Assembly (NCBI RefSeq): GCF_001660705.2
Contig: NZ_LYBV02000030.1
Coordinates: 1-64,000 of the forward strand
Source of the DNA: Saccharicrinis aurantiacus
Lineage (GTDB): Bacteria > Bacteroidota > Bacteroidia > Bacteroidales > Marinilabiliaceae
Direction: 5' to 3'
DNA length: 64,000 bases
Under the pieces are notes generated by a model, which made no database searches, was not told the origin of the DNA, and worked only from the letters and a program-made list of their open reading frames with translations. The first letter of the stretch is position 1; each line of letters opens with the position of its first letter. Of this stretch, positions 7,401 to 16,578 are shown piece by piece. A program made the position numbers and the translations under genes.

Positions 7401-10267
7401 AAGGTATTGATTACTTGGTAAACAGAATTTATAAATATTTTAATCCTGAATCTGATATTGAAAACACAGAAGAGGACTCCGAGGAATTGAAAAAAGAAAG
7501 AAAGGTTTATTATAAGTTTCTTTTTGGTTTAACAGATAAGTCACCATCATTAGATAATTACCAATCAGAGTATATTACAGGATATGCAGGATTTCAATCA
7601 GTAGAAAAAGTACGTGTTAGTGAGGCTGATAAAAATCAATTTGGTATTAAACTTGTATTAAAGGGGAAATCGAAGTTTAAGAAAGATGAAGAAATTGAAA
7701 TAACACCACGTAAAGCTTGTTGGGACTTTGTTGCTAATTATAGGCAAGGAAAAATTAATGGGTCAGATGGTATAGATCCTTCAATTGAAAAAAGGTTTGA
7801 CGAGCAGATTATTAGAATTGCAAATGGAAAATATGTTGACTATAAAGGTCAACTCCTAACAGGTGTTGTAACTCCTGCAATTCTTTCTTTAGTAACTGGA
7901 TTAACAGGTAATGGGTTAAATAATAAATTTGTTGGGAACATTAAAGAAAAAGATCCTCGTATTGCCACACAAATACATGCTGATCTTTCATTTATAAAGT
8001 TACCGATGTTACGTAATAAGGTTGCAGGAGGGGCTAGAGTAAAGAGGATTCTTTTACATGATAATGGAATAGAAGATGGGGATGAAGTACTAATTGGTAC
8101 TGAATATCATTATGTGCTAGAAGATGGTGTAACAAGCAGCGGAGTAGCAACAAACGAACCTGCCTCGTTGAGAGAAGAAAACCCATTAGTAACATTCTTA
8201 CCAAATAAAGGTCAAAGTACATGGGATAGATTAATTACAGGGCAGAATCTTACTCAAAATGAGGGACCTATAGGTGAAAGTTTATTGCCTGGTCCATCAA
8301 TTGGTTATTCAAGGGTTGTTATGGAAAATATTCATAAAGGAGCAACCGGAAATGGCTTTTCTATAGACAAATATTTTACAGCAAAGGATTTCCCATTTGA
8401 CAAGGTTTACCCTCGGGGTAATAATAATGAGTTTGATATTTCAGGTAAGGCAGCAGACCATACTAAATTGCAGAAGCACCATGATGAATTTGATATAAAT
8501 GGAGGTCTATTTATGTATGCAACTGCGATGCAGAGAGTTTCCCAGGGGTATCGTTTTATCCAAACTAATATGCATGGTTTGCCACATAGTATGCTAACCT
8601 ATGCAGGAAACTATAGTGATTATTTGTTTAGGTCACAACATGACTCATCAACAAAATATACAGGCAAAAACTATATTGTTACCGGTGAGGAGTTTGAGTA
8701 TTATCAACCAGGGGAAAAGGTGAAGATGGTGAGTTACGAAGATAAAATAATAACTCAAGAGCTCACTCCAGGAAAAGAGATGGATATTGCACGTGAAAGC
8801 AAAAAGGTTTCGGATGTATCGGTTAATTTAAGTGTTGAAGTAGATGTGAGTTTTTCAATGCCAGGAATGCCCGCTATATTTGTTTCTGCAATGCCTTCTT
8901 TTACTTATACTGAAAACCATTTGTATTCTCATACAACGTCTAAAGTAATTAGTTACCCTACCATTTTAAAGTCCACAATAAAAACTATTGAAGGTATAAG
9001 CTCAAAATCAGAAAACTTGGCTTTTGATAAAAATACAGGAGACCCTATATTAGTTAGAACAAGTGACTCTTACGCAAATATTAATGTTGGAGATAATAAG
9101 GGTAATAATAACTATTATTCTTTCTCAATTCCAGCATGTTGGGTCAATGATGAGATGGGACAAAAAGCCCTAAGTGATAACAATGCAAGTTTATCTAAAA
9201 CAAATCAGTTAGATGCTCAGATGGCACAATTTCTTGTGTTAGATGATAATCCATTGGATAACGAAGATTGGATGAATAAACCTGAAGAATTGATAGCAGC
9301 ATCTATTTCAACATTTAAAAATGGATGGGGTACCAAAATAGAATCTAATGACAAAATATTAGCTGAGTATGGTATAAATAAAAGTGACATAACTTACGAT
9401 AAAAAGCGAGCTCTTGATGCGATATGGTTGCCACATTGTTCCTACACATATAAAACTATTCAGGACGAAAAAAATGAAGCTTATTCCAAAGGAACATTTA
9501 AGATTAGTGAACCAATTAACTGGTTAGACATTGTAAGCGATAAGAATTGGATAAAAGCTTCAGAGATAACTAAGTACTCTCCTCACTTAGATGCTATAGA
9601 AGAAAGAAATGCGCTTGATATAAAAAGTGCGGTACTTTATGGTTCGGCTTATTTAAATAGTGTACCTACAATGGTATGTAATAATTCTGATTACGAATCT
9701 ATATACTTTAATAGTTACGAGAACCATGAATACGGAATAATTGATTCGCATTCGGGTAAGTATTCTATTAAATTAAGAGATATGGACAATATGTTCGATG
9801 GTTTTAAGCTGAGTAACCAAGTCAAAACTGAGGGTAGTATTGTTAAGTTTTGGTTAAATAAGGCTATAGATGATTTAAGTTTGCAGTTAAATGGTTCATC
9901 AACAAATACAGTGAAAATGAACCTAGTGTCTTCTATTAATGGGTGGACACTGTATGAAGGGTTCATTAAAGCTGATGAAAATTTAAGTGCTATTAATATA
10001 GGTGCTAGTTTTAGTGGTGTACTGAATATAAGTGATGATACATTAATAGACGATGTTCGATTACAACCATCAAATTCATCATCTAATTGTTTTGTTTATG
10101 ATTGTGAAAACCTTCGATTATTAGCCCAGTTCGATGATCAGCACTTTGGTACTTTCTATCAGTATAATCAAGAGGGGCAGCTCATAAGTAAATTGATTGA
10201 AACGGAATCAGGATTAATGACATTACAAGAAACCAATTATAATACAAGCTCTAAATTACGTTATTAA
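4445..10267 (+). CDS. Giant secreted Rhs/TcB-like shell protein (SpvB-type N terminus)
   Basis: A 1940-residue exported protein. Residues 1-34 form a long signal peptide (ending near SIALAL). Residues 45-110 hold VFSGDFKYNLPVVEVPGPHG, LNYNPGGGMEDEASWVGFGW and SLNPGSINR. These correspond to the SpvB/TcB-type start of Rhs shells, where a body of beta-strands begins with a polysaccharide-like LSYNSG and GWSL motif. Around residue 910 is LPSGGTIHIQYEKKDY. Near 1760-1890 is a jelly-roll-like segment (SGKYSIKL, ...DDVRLQP). The protein ends in a YD-type unit (FDDQHFGTFYQYNQEGQLIS). There is no toxin tip. It probably supplies the first part of a multi-chain cocoon shared with the two later giants. 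The next gene starts 7 bp after its stop. Shell assembly across chains is inference. Confidence 0.75.
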   Translation: MKNIDSSTYKVVALYVLINFLATIFAPSIALALTSGPSSPEFSSFSPVSSSDMVNVFSGDFKYNLPVVEVPGPHGSGYSMSLNYNPGGGMEDEASWVGFGWSLNPGSINRTLRGFPDEYDGQEINYYNKTRPNWTATSSISAGMELFSSDLSIGLNAGSIHRMNNYTGYQKVSTWGMNVWGAVGVNATNSVNGTTYDGFISPIGIIRAITSLKEQQKDDGDFFRKSPGLDGEREYTDDQLKDNAKAARKKQLGGAVKGGIASNYAVRPQNTTAAPFISQKYNGFTSNWSTSMQMNPGTVPIGVERGNAGTFSFKVNEPSRIVKAYGYPNTKLDKSYDGNWAEDYHVEKDKAYQTVDNYTGIPFGNYDVFNVTGEGVVGSYRTYLPELGNFSLKETKSELSNLNVGFEVMIGTNIGVGLDFGIGQQETTVGEWLTNTEKSNQELNILRFNNDLGGEVVYDEGNTLIDEIGSTFSGFYTAPYSECKHTGSSSYIDEAKSSGVLNGASVINKSGVKFNYNEPLLIRNASSIMVDVNANDYEIKNKFLAFGPLKLNKSGSKYGFAEQGGELYEPEHMSILGQINTNEYSSSLLLTEILQPGYVDFDNIEGASDGDLGGWTKFHYREVFGKSNSNWYRYRMPFKGMLYSQNSISDPKDDMGTVETGEKEVKYLQKIETKTHIAYFITNKTNLDNPYLKGSQIGESNKGRYDGIGADELTNSEDPAAKSGDMTDFSGASRLEYLEKIVLFAKNPNNSNPGLHGDQKPIKTVRFEYDYSLVPNVANNANSSYSYSDILNTNSSNSGKLTLRKVWFEYEGIVSARISPYIFNYKYPNPKQGSKLATLFQSQEYQNILNGGDIQNAPYAPYALNGWGTVTPNSTKRRASSISWIDQSVFLDKEIEYDPAAYHLKSIKLPSGGTIHIQYEKKDYAYVQDREVMAMAKVSLCKQINSGDSNTLPIYEVNNGASPSYGGNDEYLIHVESLGVSSDDEEGIDYLVNRIYKYFNPESDIENTEEDSEELKKERKVYYKFLFGLTDKSPSLDNYQSEYITGYAGFQSVEKVRVSEADKNQFGIKLVLKGKSKFKKDEEIEITPRKACWDFVANYRQGKINGSDGIDPSIEKRFDEQIIRIANGKYVDYKGQLLTGVVTPAILSLVTGLTGNGLNNKFVGNIKEKDPRIATQIHADLSFIKLPMLRNKVAGGARVKRILLHDNGIEDGDEVLIGTEYHYVLEDGVTSSGVATNEPASLREENPLVTFLPNKGQSTWDRLITGQNLTQNEGPIGESLLPGPSIGYSRVVMENIHKGATGNGFSIDKYFTAKDFPFDKVYPRGNNNEFDISGKAADHTKLQKHHDEFDINGGLFMYATAMQRVSQGYRFIQTNMHGLPHSMLTYAGNYSDYLFRSQHDSSTKYTGKNYIVTGEEFEYYQPGEKVKMVSYEDKIITQELTPGKEMDIARESKKVSDVSVNLSVEVDVSFSMPGMPAIFVSAMPSFTYTENHLYSHTTSKVISYPTILKSTIKTIEGISSKSENLAFDKNTGDPILVRTSDSYANINVGDNKGNNNYYSFSIPACWVNDEMGQKALSDNNASLSKTNQLDAQMAQFLVLDDNPLDNEDWMNKPEELIAASISTFKNGWGTKIESNDKILAEYGINKSDITYDKKRALDAIWLPHCSYTYKTIQDEKNEAYSKGTFKISEPINWLDIVSDKNWIKASEITKYSPHLDAIEERNALDIKSAVLYGSAYLNSVPTMVCNNSDYESIYFNSYENHEYGIIDSHSGKYSIKLRDMDNMFDGFKLSNQVKTEGSIVKFWLNKAIDDLSLQLNGSSTNTVKMNLVSSINGWTLYEGFIKADENLSAINIGASFSGVLNISDDTLIDDVRLQPSNSSSNCFVYDCENLRLLAQFDDQHFGTFYQYNQEGQLISKLIETESGLMTLQETNYNTSSKLRY

Positions 10268-10273
10268 TAAAAT

Positions 10274-10996
10274 ATGTGTAATAAAATTATAGTATTATTA
10301 TTTATGAGCTGCATCTATTATGATGCAGATTCTCAAGTAGAATCAAATCCTAAGTCTATTCTATTAGGCGCTATAGAAGAACTTAATAGAAATTCGCAAC
10401 CCAAAGGGGATTCATTGTACTATATGAATACAGAAATTAAGACAATAGTCGCCAATAATTTATCGGAGCCTACGATTATTAACATTGAAGCAGTATATAG
10501 TTCAAACTTAAAAGTGTATAAAACAGATTTAGTTAGCGTTTTTCAGGACACAACTGTTTGTTATGTTTTGAGTAAAAAAAATAGAACAATATATATTCAT
10601 GATAATAAGGATGCGAACATGGCGACCCATAATAAACTTATAAATCAGCAGAAGGAGTTTATTAATCTATCTGAGTTCATAAGTGAGAAGCAATATGTAG
10701 AAAATGGAATAAAATATTCAGATTATAGCTTTAAGCCGAGCGAAGCTTTAAAGAATAATAAAGGATACGAGTTAATAATTTACAAGTTTAATCATAGTGA
10801 GAGGCGTATTTCGGGTTTAAGAGTTAGGTTTAAAAAGGATTATCGCATAGTATCTCAGTTTATTAATTATAAAAATATAGATTTTAATTATGATCGTAGT
10901 GTTTATACAGGTCCGGCACGTTATCTAATTTTTAATAGTAAGGGTAGATTAAAAAAACAATACGAGAACTATAAAGTGATAGATACACGAGTTTAA
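10274..10996 (+). CDS. Secreted hypothetical protein between Rhs shell genes
   Basis: A 240-residue protein beginning 7 bp after the first giant shell gene, so almost certainly co-transcribed. The N terminus (IIVLLFMSCIYYDADS) looks like a signal peptide; the Cys at 14 is followed by IYYD rather than a convincing lipoprotein sequence. The rest has alternating beta-strands (IIVLLF..., TTVCYVLSKKNRTIYI, YELIIYKFN, RYLIFNSKGR) and might be a LolA-like curved sheet, but no diagnostic motif is visible. Its position suggests a chaperone or accessory subunit for shell assembly or export; this is a guess from context only. Confidence 0.6.
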   Translation: MCNKIIVLLFMSCIYYDADSQVESNPKSILLGAIEELNRNSQPKGDSLYYMNTEIKTIVANNLSEPTIINIEAVYSSNLKVYKTDLVSVFQDTTVCYVLSKKNRTIYIHDNKDANMATHNKLINQQKEFINLSEFISEKQYVENGIKYSDYSFKPSEALKNNKGYELIIYKFNHSERRISGLRVRFKKDYRIVSQFINYKNIDFNYDRSVYTGPARYLIFNSKGRLKKQYENYKVIDTRV

Positions 10997-11061
10997 GTCT
11001 ATTCATACATTAAACTGTTAATACAAATACCATATACAACTTTATACCTAAATAAATACTA

Positions 11062-14000
11062 ATGAAAAATATAGGTAAATATATACTTGTGTTTATTATG
11101 TTGTTTATCAGCATAAATTCCAAGGGTCAATTAGTCGAAAAAACGAATCACTCAGGTTCACTTAATTTAGAAATAGGAGAACAAAAGGTTACGTTACCAG
11201 ATTTGAACTTCACTATAAATCGAAGTTTTAAATCAGCAAACTTCTGGCTTTCCTTAGATTTTGATAAGGCAGTAGATGTTCAGTCTAATATGCCAACGAG
11301 CGGAAAAGTTATTGTAAAATTGAAGTTAAAGGCTAGTAAAGGATCAGCTGAGGTTCCCAATATTTTTACATCTGACGAAATTATCCTGACTTTAGATAAT
11401 GCTAATATACAAGCTAGTTATATGCTAGATATTTTGAAGGATTTTTCACCTATCGGAGAATGTGTATACTCAGATATACTTGTAAATATTATGGATGTTC
11501 AATTTGTAGATATCCCAAGAGTATTAATAGAAAGTCTAGAATTAACTTATCATTTAGAGCAATCTTTTGCAGCAGACCCTACAAATATTGAAGCTAGCGA
11601 AATATTTGTAGATAACATTGAGTGGGGCGAAAGTAGTTATGAATTTAAGTGGTTAAATAGTAATAACTATCCTTACCAATATTATCAATTGCAGTTGCTT
11701 CGTTTATATAATGAAATAGACCAAGCGGAGTATTTAAAAACTACACAGAAGATTAAGGCCACAGTAGATTGGAATAAAGCTGGTACATATATTATAAAAG
11801 GACAGTCGGATGAGAATAATCAGATATCAGCTGAGCCTTTTACGATACCTCAAGGTACAGGATTCTATATTTGGAGGGTTCGACCGGTTAGTGGCTACCA
11901 TAAGGGTGAACTGGCTAATATTGATAATTATGGAGTATGGAGTAATAAAAGCATCCAACAAGGTAAAGTTTTAGATTTAGATTTAAGTAAACCAGATTTA
12001 ATACCATTAAGTTGTTTTTATTTTTCAGATCCCAATCAAGAGATTAACTACAATTATAGCCGAATATTTACTGAGAATGGTAAATCAAAAGAATTAGTTA
12101 CCTATGCCAATGGTCTAAATCAGGTTAAGCAAACAAGTACCTACCTCAAATCAGAGAATGTATCTGTTACCACTCAAACTATATTGGATCATACAGGTCG
12201 TCCAGCATTGGTTACGATGCCCGTACCAGTAGATGGAAAAAATATTGATTATACAGAAGAACTTGTGAGAAGTGCAGTAACCGGTGAATTATATACGGCA
12301 GATAATTTTGATACGGAGCAGAATTTTCAGAATCCTGAAGCTATTAAAGAAGATAAAGAGTTTTTGTATTATAATAATAGTCATAATAATGTTGCTGCTG
12401 CAGAAGGGTATGCCTATACTCGTACAATTTTTAATAGCGATGGAACAGGACGAATTAAAGAGCAAAGTGGTGTTGGTAAAGCTCATAGTATTAATACTAT
12501 TGACGAAGAGAAACATACTACTAGGTATTTTTACGAGAGTGCTACCAAAGATGAATTATTAGCTTTATTTGGGGATGAAGCTCCTAATTACGAATTTGTT
12601 TTTAAAACAATTACAGTTGATCCAAATCAAGTTGCCACAGTTACTTTTACAAATAAAGAAGGACAAACTATTGCTACAGGTCTTAATTTTAGAGATGATG
12701 ATGGTTTAAATCAAATAAGAAGCGGAGCAAATAGTTATCAATACGAGGCTGAAATTAAACATAGGCTCAAACATAATATTAAAACAAAAGATGGTTTTAT
12801 AAGTAGTAAACGTATCTATATACCTGATCTAGAAGATAAAGAGAGCTATCCTCTTACAATAAATTATAGTATAGATCAAAAAACCTTAGATAAAAATTGT
12901 GTTAGCGTAGAGTTTGATTGTGATTACGAATTAACAATAGAAGTGCTTAAGGTAAATGATGATAATACCTTAAGTGTTCCTGAATCTGATGATGCTAATA
13001 ATACTTCACAAAATTTCGTAAGATCGTTTGATATAAATCAGGTTGAGTTGGTAAATGGTGAGTACCGTCAAATAGAACCCTACACACTTAACTTACCTGA
13101 AGGTGGAACATATATAATTAATAAAACTCTTATACCAAGAGGTTTAAAAGTAAATACTTCTAATAATGAAGGAAAAATCAGAGCTCAGGTTAAAGGTATT
13201 ACTGAGCTTATATTATATAAGTTATCTGAGGTTGAGGAATATGCTGACCTCCCAAGCTTTACAAATGATTTATTAGATATTAGCCACCACTTTATTAATA
13301 AAACTTACGATCAGTTATTTATAGATTATGATGCTAATATATCAGACAAACAATTCTTTGCAGAGCAATGGGTAAATGAATATTATACAGATGATGAACA
13401 GAAGCTTGCTTACTCTTTAGAAGTAACCATTCCTGAAGGTTCTAATATTGCCACAAAATGTATATTAAATACGTCTTGTTGTTCAAATGTTAATATACCT
13501 ATAGATTGGGTTCCTCCCTTTGATTGCGATAGAGCAGCTGAGGATGATGAAGGCGCCATTATAAACCCAATAGAGGTTACACCAGATGGTGATCGTAGCT
13601 TGGCAGGAAGACGTAACTTGGATAATGACCATAAGTTTAATATTAATGATGCGCCAGATTATGAAAAACAAATGGTAATGATGCTCTTTAACTGCATGGA
13701 GAAGGTTAAAAATGGCGATGTAGTTGACTGGAATACCACTGTAACTAATTTCTATCAAAGATATATGTATGGATGGGATTATAACTTATCAAACATTGAT
13801 ATTGATGTAGAAAATGGTTTACCTAAGATAAATAAGCTTCCGGGTGTTTTTAATGAGATGGTATACCATATGGCATACGATGAATATAAGGATTCGGAAG
13901 ATGATGACCCTGAGTTACATTATACTTGCCAAGAAATGTATGATTGTTGGAAGGGTGTGGTATCTAAACTAAAAACAGAATTACCCAACTGCGAATATAT

Positions 14001-16074
14001 AGCTTACTCAATGGATGGTAGAAATGTATCCAATGCTTATGATGATGAAAAGCCTGATGAAGATACGGATGATGGCACATATAAAGATCATAACCCTCAT
14101 TTTGATGATGGTTTAAAGGGCTCTTTTTTTATTATTCGTTGGATTGCCAAACGGAAGATATCAAAACGAATGAGAGACCTTAATATAGGTGCTGAAAATA
14201 CAGAACCAGACCTTTCGACCAAGCAACCCGAATCTAATTTAGTATTAGAATTCTTAGAATGCACAGGTTATAATTTTGCTAAAATACTAACGCCTTATGA
14301 TGCATGTCCTCTAGAAGACGATAAGCCTATTAAAGATTATAAATATGCTGTTGAAGATTATTCATCAAAGCGTTGGCCTATACCTCTTAATTTTAATAAA
14401 CAGAATTCCTCATTATATTTTGCTGATACAGATGATAATTTTAAAAAGCAAGATGGTAGTATGGCCTACATTCCATTAAATAATAATCTAGAAGAAGTTT
14501 GGTACCCTAAGGCTCCTGGTAAAGTATTGGAAGATGATACAATAGGAGAACCTATAGAAGATAAGCGTTTTAGGTATGTTTTTAATCCTTACTATGCTTT
14601 TAAGTATTTTCACTACGATGCCACAAATTTGTATGTTAGTGATGATAAGATAGACCATAGCATTGCCCACGATAAAGATTTTGATGCCTTAGAAACTGGT
14701 ATCTGTTTTAGCGATCCAAATGATTGCTTTTTATCCTATGAGCGTATGGACGAAGATGGTGTATCTCGCACGTTTTATAGTTTAGATGATAATAAGCAAC
14801 GTATAATAGGACCCTGCTGTGCCGAAAATTTTCAAAGCTACCATAGTATAGATATCGATGTAGTGGATAATAACTGTCCGTTTTGTTATAAAGCAGAAAA
14901 TTATGGTAAAAATAATGAAACTAAACTATTAGTGCGCGACTTTGCTGGCTTAGGCCGTATTAATTGCCCTTATACTTATCAATCGTGGAATATGAGTCAA
15001 CGATATTCTTTTTTACAACGCATCAAGAATTTTGTACCACCATCTAGCTTATCAAATATTGCTGGTGGTGATTGGTTAGATGGTTTTGAAAAATCAGAAG
15101 AGACACCAGCAGATAAATACGAAATGGGAACCGAGTTTGTAAAACATTATACAGAACCTCATAAATGGTATTATACTGCTAAAAGTGATGGATCAATCGA
15201 TGTAATAGATGTGCCTTATGTAACGTATGAATTTTTAAATGCTAATGGTATTGACCCTGAAACAGAAGGTTATGATAAAATAGAACCGGACAGTGAACTA
15301 ATATTAGATGAAACATTTGTTTTTGTTGAAAAAGATATGTTTGAGCTCACTAAAGAGTGTGAAACAAATTGCAGAAGAAGAGAGACGGAGTTTAGGACTG
15401 CATTTTATCAAATGCTGAACGATAGGTGTTATGTAATAGGCGATTGCCGCACCAACGATCCTGCCACACATAATATTATACCTTACGATGATGTGGAAAT
15501 ATTAATAACAGCACTAATAGACAATTGCAGCCAACAGTGCGAAATTACTACTTATGCCATTGACGAACTTATGACACGCAGGATTACTAAAAGCCGTACA
15601 GAAGGAGGTGCTGATGGTTCGGAGTATAAAATGCATTATGGAGTTGCAGGTATGAGCGCCAATCAGATAGCCATTGAAGGGGGTACCTACCAGGACAATA
15701 ATGCAAGTTATTACGAAACACAAACCTATAATTTGGATAAAGAGTACCGCCGATACAACTTTGATATTGATGGCGATATGTACCCCGATGATTTAATTCT
15801 ATCGTGGTTACAGTACACCTTGCAAACACAAGCACTCGATTGGGATTTTGACTTATCACTACCCGATAAGTGCAACGATACTAGTAACACCACCAACGAT
15901 TATCTTGAATCTGATTATAAAGAAAATACCTTTATTGATAAAGGCACTTACGAGGTAAACCCAAATATAATTACCGATACCAATAAAGCAAATGAGCCAG
16001 TTAGCTCCGCACCTATATTAATTGAAAAGTGCTTGGGTAAAAATTGTGGTGAAGATTGTAAAACCATACAGTAA
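11062..16074 (+). CDS. Giant secreted Rhs-associated shell protein, cysteine-rich C-terminal half
   Basis: A 1670-residue protein with signal peptide KYILVFIMLFISINSKG. Residues 170-320 look like FN3/Ig-type beta domains. From about residue 330 (YSRIFTENGKSKELVTYANG, then HTGRPALVTMPVP) it matches the DUF6443-like entry region of Bacteroidota Rhs proteins, which precedes the YD repeats. The C-terminal half is unusually rich in acidic residues and cysteines (CCSNV, ECETNC, KNCGEDC), suggesting disulfides in an extracytoplasmic location. It lacks both the RHS core and a toxin tip. It looks like the middle segment of a Rhs protein that is a single chain in many relatives and is here a separate gene. 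The downstream small gene begins 35 bp later. Confidence 0.75.
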   Translation: MKNIGKYILVFIMLFISINSKGQLVEKTNHSGSLNLEIGEQKVTLPDLNFTINRSFKSANFWLSLDFDKAVDVQSNMPTSGKVIVKLKLKASKGSAEVPNIFTSDEIILTLDNANIQASYMLDILKDFSPIGECVYSDILVNIMDVQFVDIPRVLIESLELTYHLEQSFAADPTNIEASEIFVDNIEWGESSYEFKWLNSNNYPYQYYQLQLLRLYNEIDQAEYLKTTQKIKATVDWNKAGTYIIKGQSDENNQISAEPFTIPQGTGFYIWRVRPVSGYHKGELANIDNYGVWSNKSIQQGKVLDLDLSKPDLIPLSCFYFSDPNQEINYNYSRIFTENGKSKELVTYANGLNQVKQTSTYLKSENVSVTTQTILDHTGRPALVTMPVPVDGKNIDYTEELVRSAVTGELYTADNFDTEQNFQNPEAIKEDKEFLYYNNSHNNVAAAEGYAYTRTIFNSDGTGRIKEQSGVGKAHSINTIDEEKHTTRYFYESATKDELLALFGDEAPNYEFVFKTITVDPNQVATVTFTNKEGQTIATGLNFRDDDGLNQIRSGANSYQYEAEIKHRLKHNIKTKDGFISSKRIYIPDLEDKESYPLTINYSIDQKTLDKNCVSVEFDCDYELTIEVLKVNDDNTLSVPESDDANNTSQNFVRSFDINQVELVNGEYRQIEPYTLNLPEGGTYIINKTLIPRGLKVNTSNNEGKIRAQVKGITELILYKLSEVEEYADLPSFTNDLLDISHHFINKTYDQLFIDYDANISDKQFFAEQWVNEYYTDDEQKLAYSLEVTIPEGSNIATKCILNTSCCSNVNIPIDWVPPFDCDRAAEDDEGAIINPIEVTPDGDRSLAGRRNLDNDHKFNINDAPDYEKQMVMMLFNCMEKVKNGDVVDWNTTVTNFYQRYMYGWDYNLSNIDIDVENGLPKINKLPGVFNEMVYHMAYDEYKDSEDDDPELHYTCQEMYDCWKGVVSKLKTELPNCEYIAYSMDGRNVSNAYDDEKPDEDTDDGTYKDHNPHFDDGLKGSFFIIRWIAKRKISKRMRDLNIGAENTEPDLSTKQPESNLVLEFLECTGYNFAKILTPYDACPLEDDKPIKDYKYAVEDYSSKRWPIPLNFNKQNSSLYFADTDDNFKKQDGSMAYIPLNNNLEEVWYPKAPGKVLEDDTIGEPIEDKRFRYVFNPYYAFKYFHYDATNLYVSDDKIDHSIAHDKDFDALETGICFSDPNDCFLSYERMDEDGVSRTFYSLDDNKQRIIGPCCAENFQSYHSIDIDVVDNNCPFCYKAENYGKNNETKLLVRDFAGLGRINCPYTYQSWNMSQRYSFLQRIKNFVPPSSLSNIAGGDWLDGFEKSEETPADKYEMGTEFVKHYTEPHKWYYTAKSDGSIDVIDVPYVTYEFLNANGIDPETEGYDKIEPDSELILDETFVFVEKDMFELTKECETNCRRRETEFRTAFYQMLNDRCYVIGDCRTNDPATHNIIPYDDVEILITALIDNCSQQCEITTYAIDELMTRRITKSRTEGGADGSEYKMHYGVAGMSANQIAIEGGTYQDNNASYYETQTYNLDKEYRRYNFDIDGDMYPDDLILSWLQYTLQTQALDWDFDLSLPDKCNDTSNTTNDYLESDYKENTFIDKGTYEVNPNIITDTNKANEPVSSAPILIEKCLGKNCGEDCKTIQ

Positions 16075-16108
16075 GAGAAATTTATATAGTAATTTTAATA
16101 TTAATAAA

Positions 16109-16540
16109 ATGAGAAAGAATTTTTTAATGTTGTTTATGTTTAGTTTATGTATTCACGCATCAATGAAAAGTCAAGTACTAGAGGTGAATTACTTCGGGGA
16201 GGGTTATATAGAAAAGCCTAATTATACTAATATTTATAATCGATGGGAGTATTATTATCATGCAGAAATTGTTATAACAGAGGGCATTGATAATTTGAGT
16301 GATTTTACAATTAATTTTAAAGAAGGCTCTGATAAGTTTGTTTGTGAAGTAAGTATTACGAATCAAGGAGGCGACTATTATTATAGTTTCAATGGACATG
16401 TTCAGAGAAGAGTTAAAATGGGTAAAATGTTACTTGATCTAGGGCCGTATGAGTCTTCCGGAAGAATAGTTAGCCCTTCCATGTCATATGATGGAGTTAC
16501 AGGTCCCTCAAATGTGAATATGACTTATCTTAATTTCTGA
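16109..16540 (+). CDS. Small secreted hypothetical protein
   Basis: A 143-residue protein with a signal peptide (NFLMLFMFSLCIHASMKS) and a short all-beta mature part containing FKEGSDKFVCEVSITNQGG and a YYYSFNGH strand. I chose ATG at 16109; an in-frame TTG at 16022 would read through the end of the preceding gene. It resembles a small CBM/cellulose-binding-like or Ig-like sandwich, but the evidence is weak. It lies 35 bp after one giant Rhs gene and 39 bp before the other, so it probably belongs to the same transcript. Confidence 0.6.
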   Translation: MRKNFLMLFMFSLCIHASMKSQVLEVNYFGEGYIEKPNYTNIYNRWEYYYHAEIVITEGIDNLSDFTINFKEGSDKFVCEVSITNQGGDYYYSFNGHVQRRVKMGKMLLDLGPYESSGRIVSPSMSYDGVTGPSNVNMTYLNF

Positions 16541-16578
16541 TTTAATATTATCTAAACATTCATATTTTTTTAAATTAA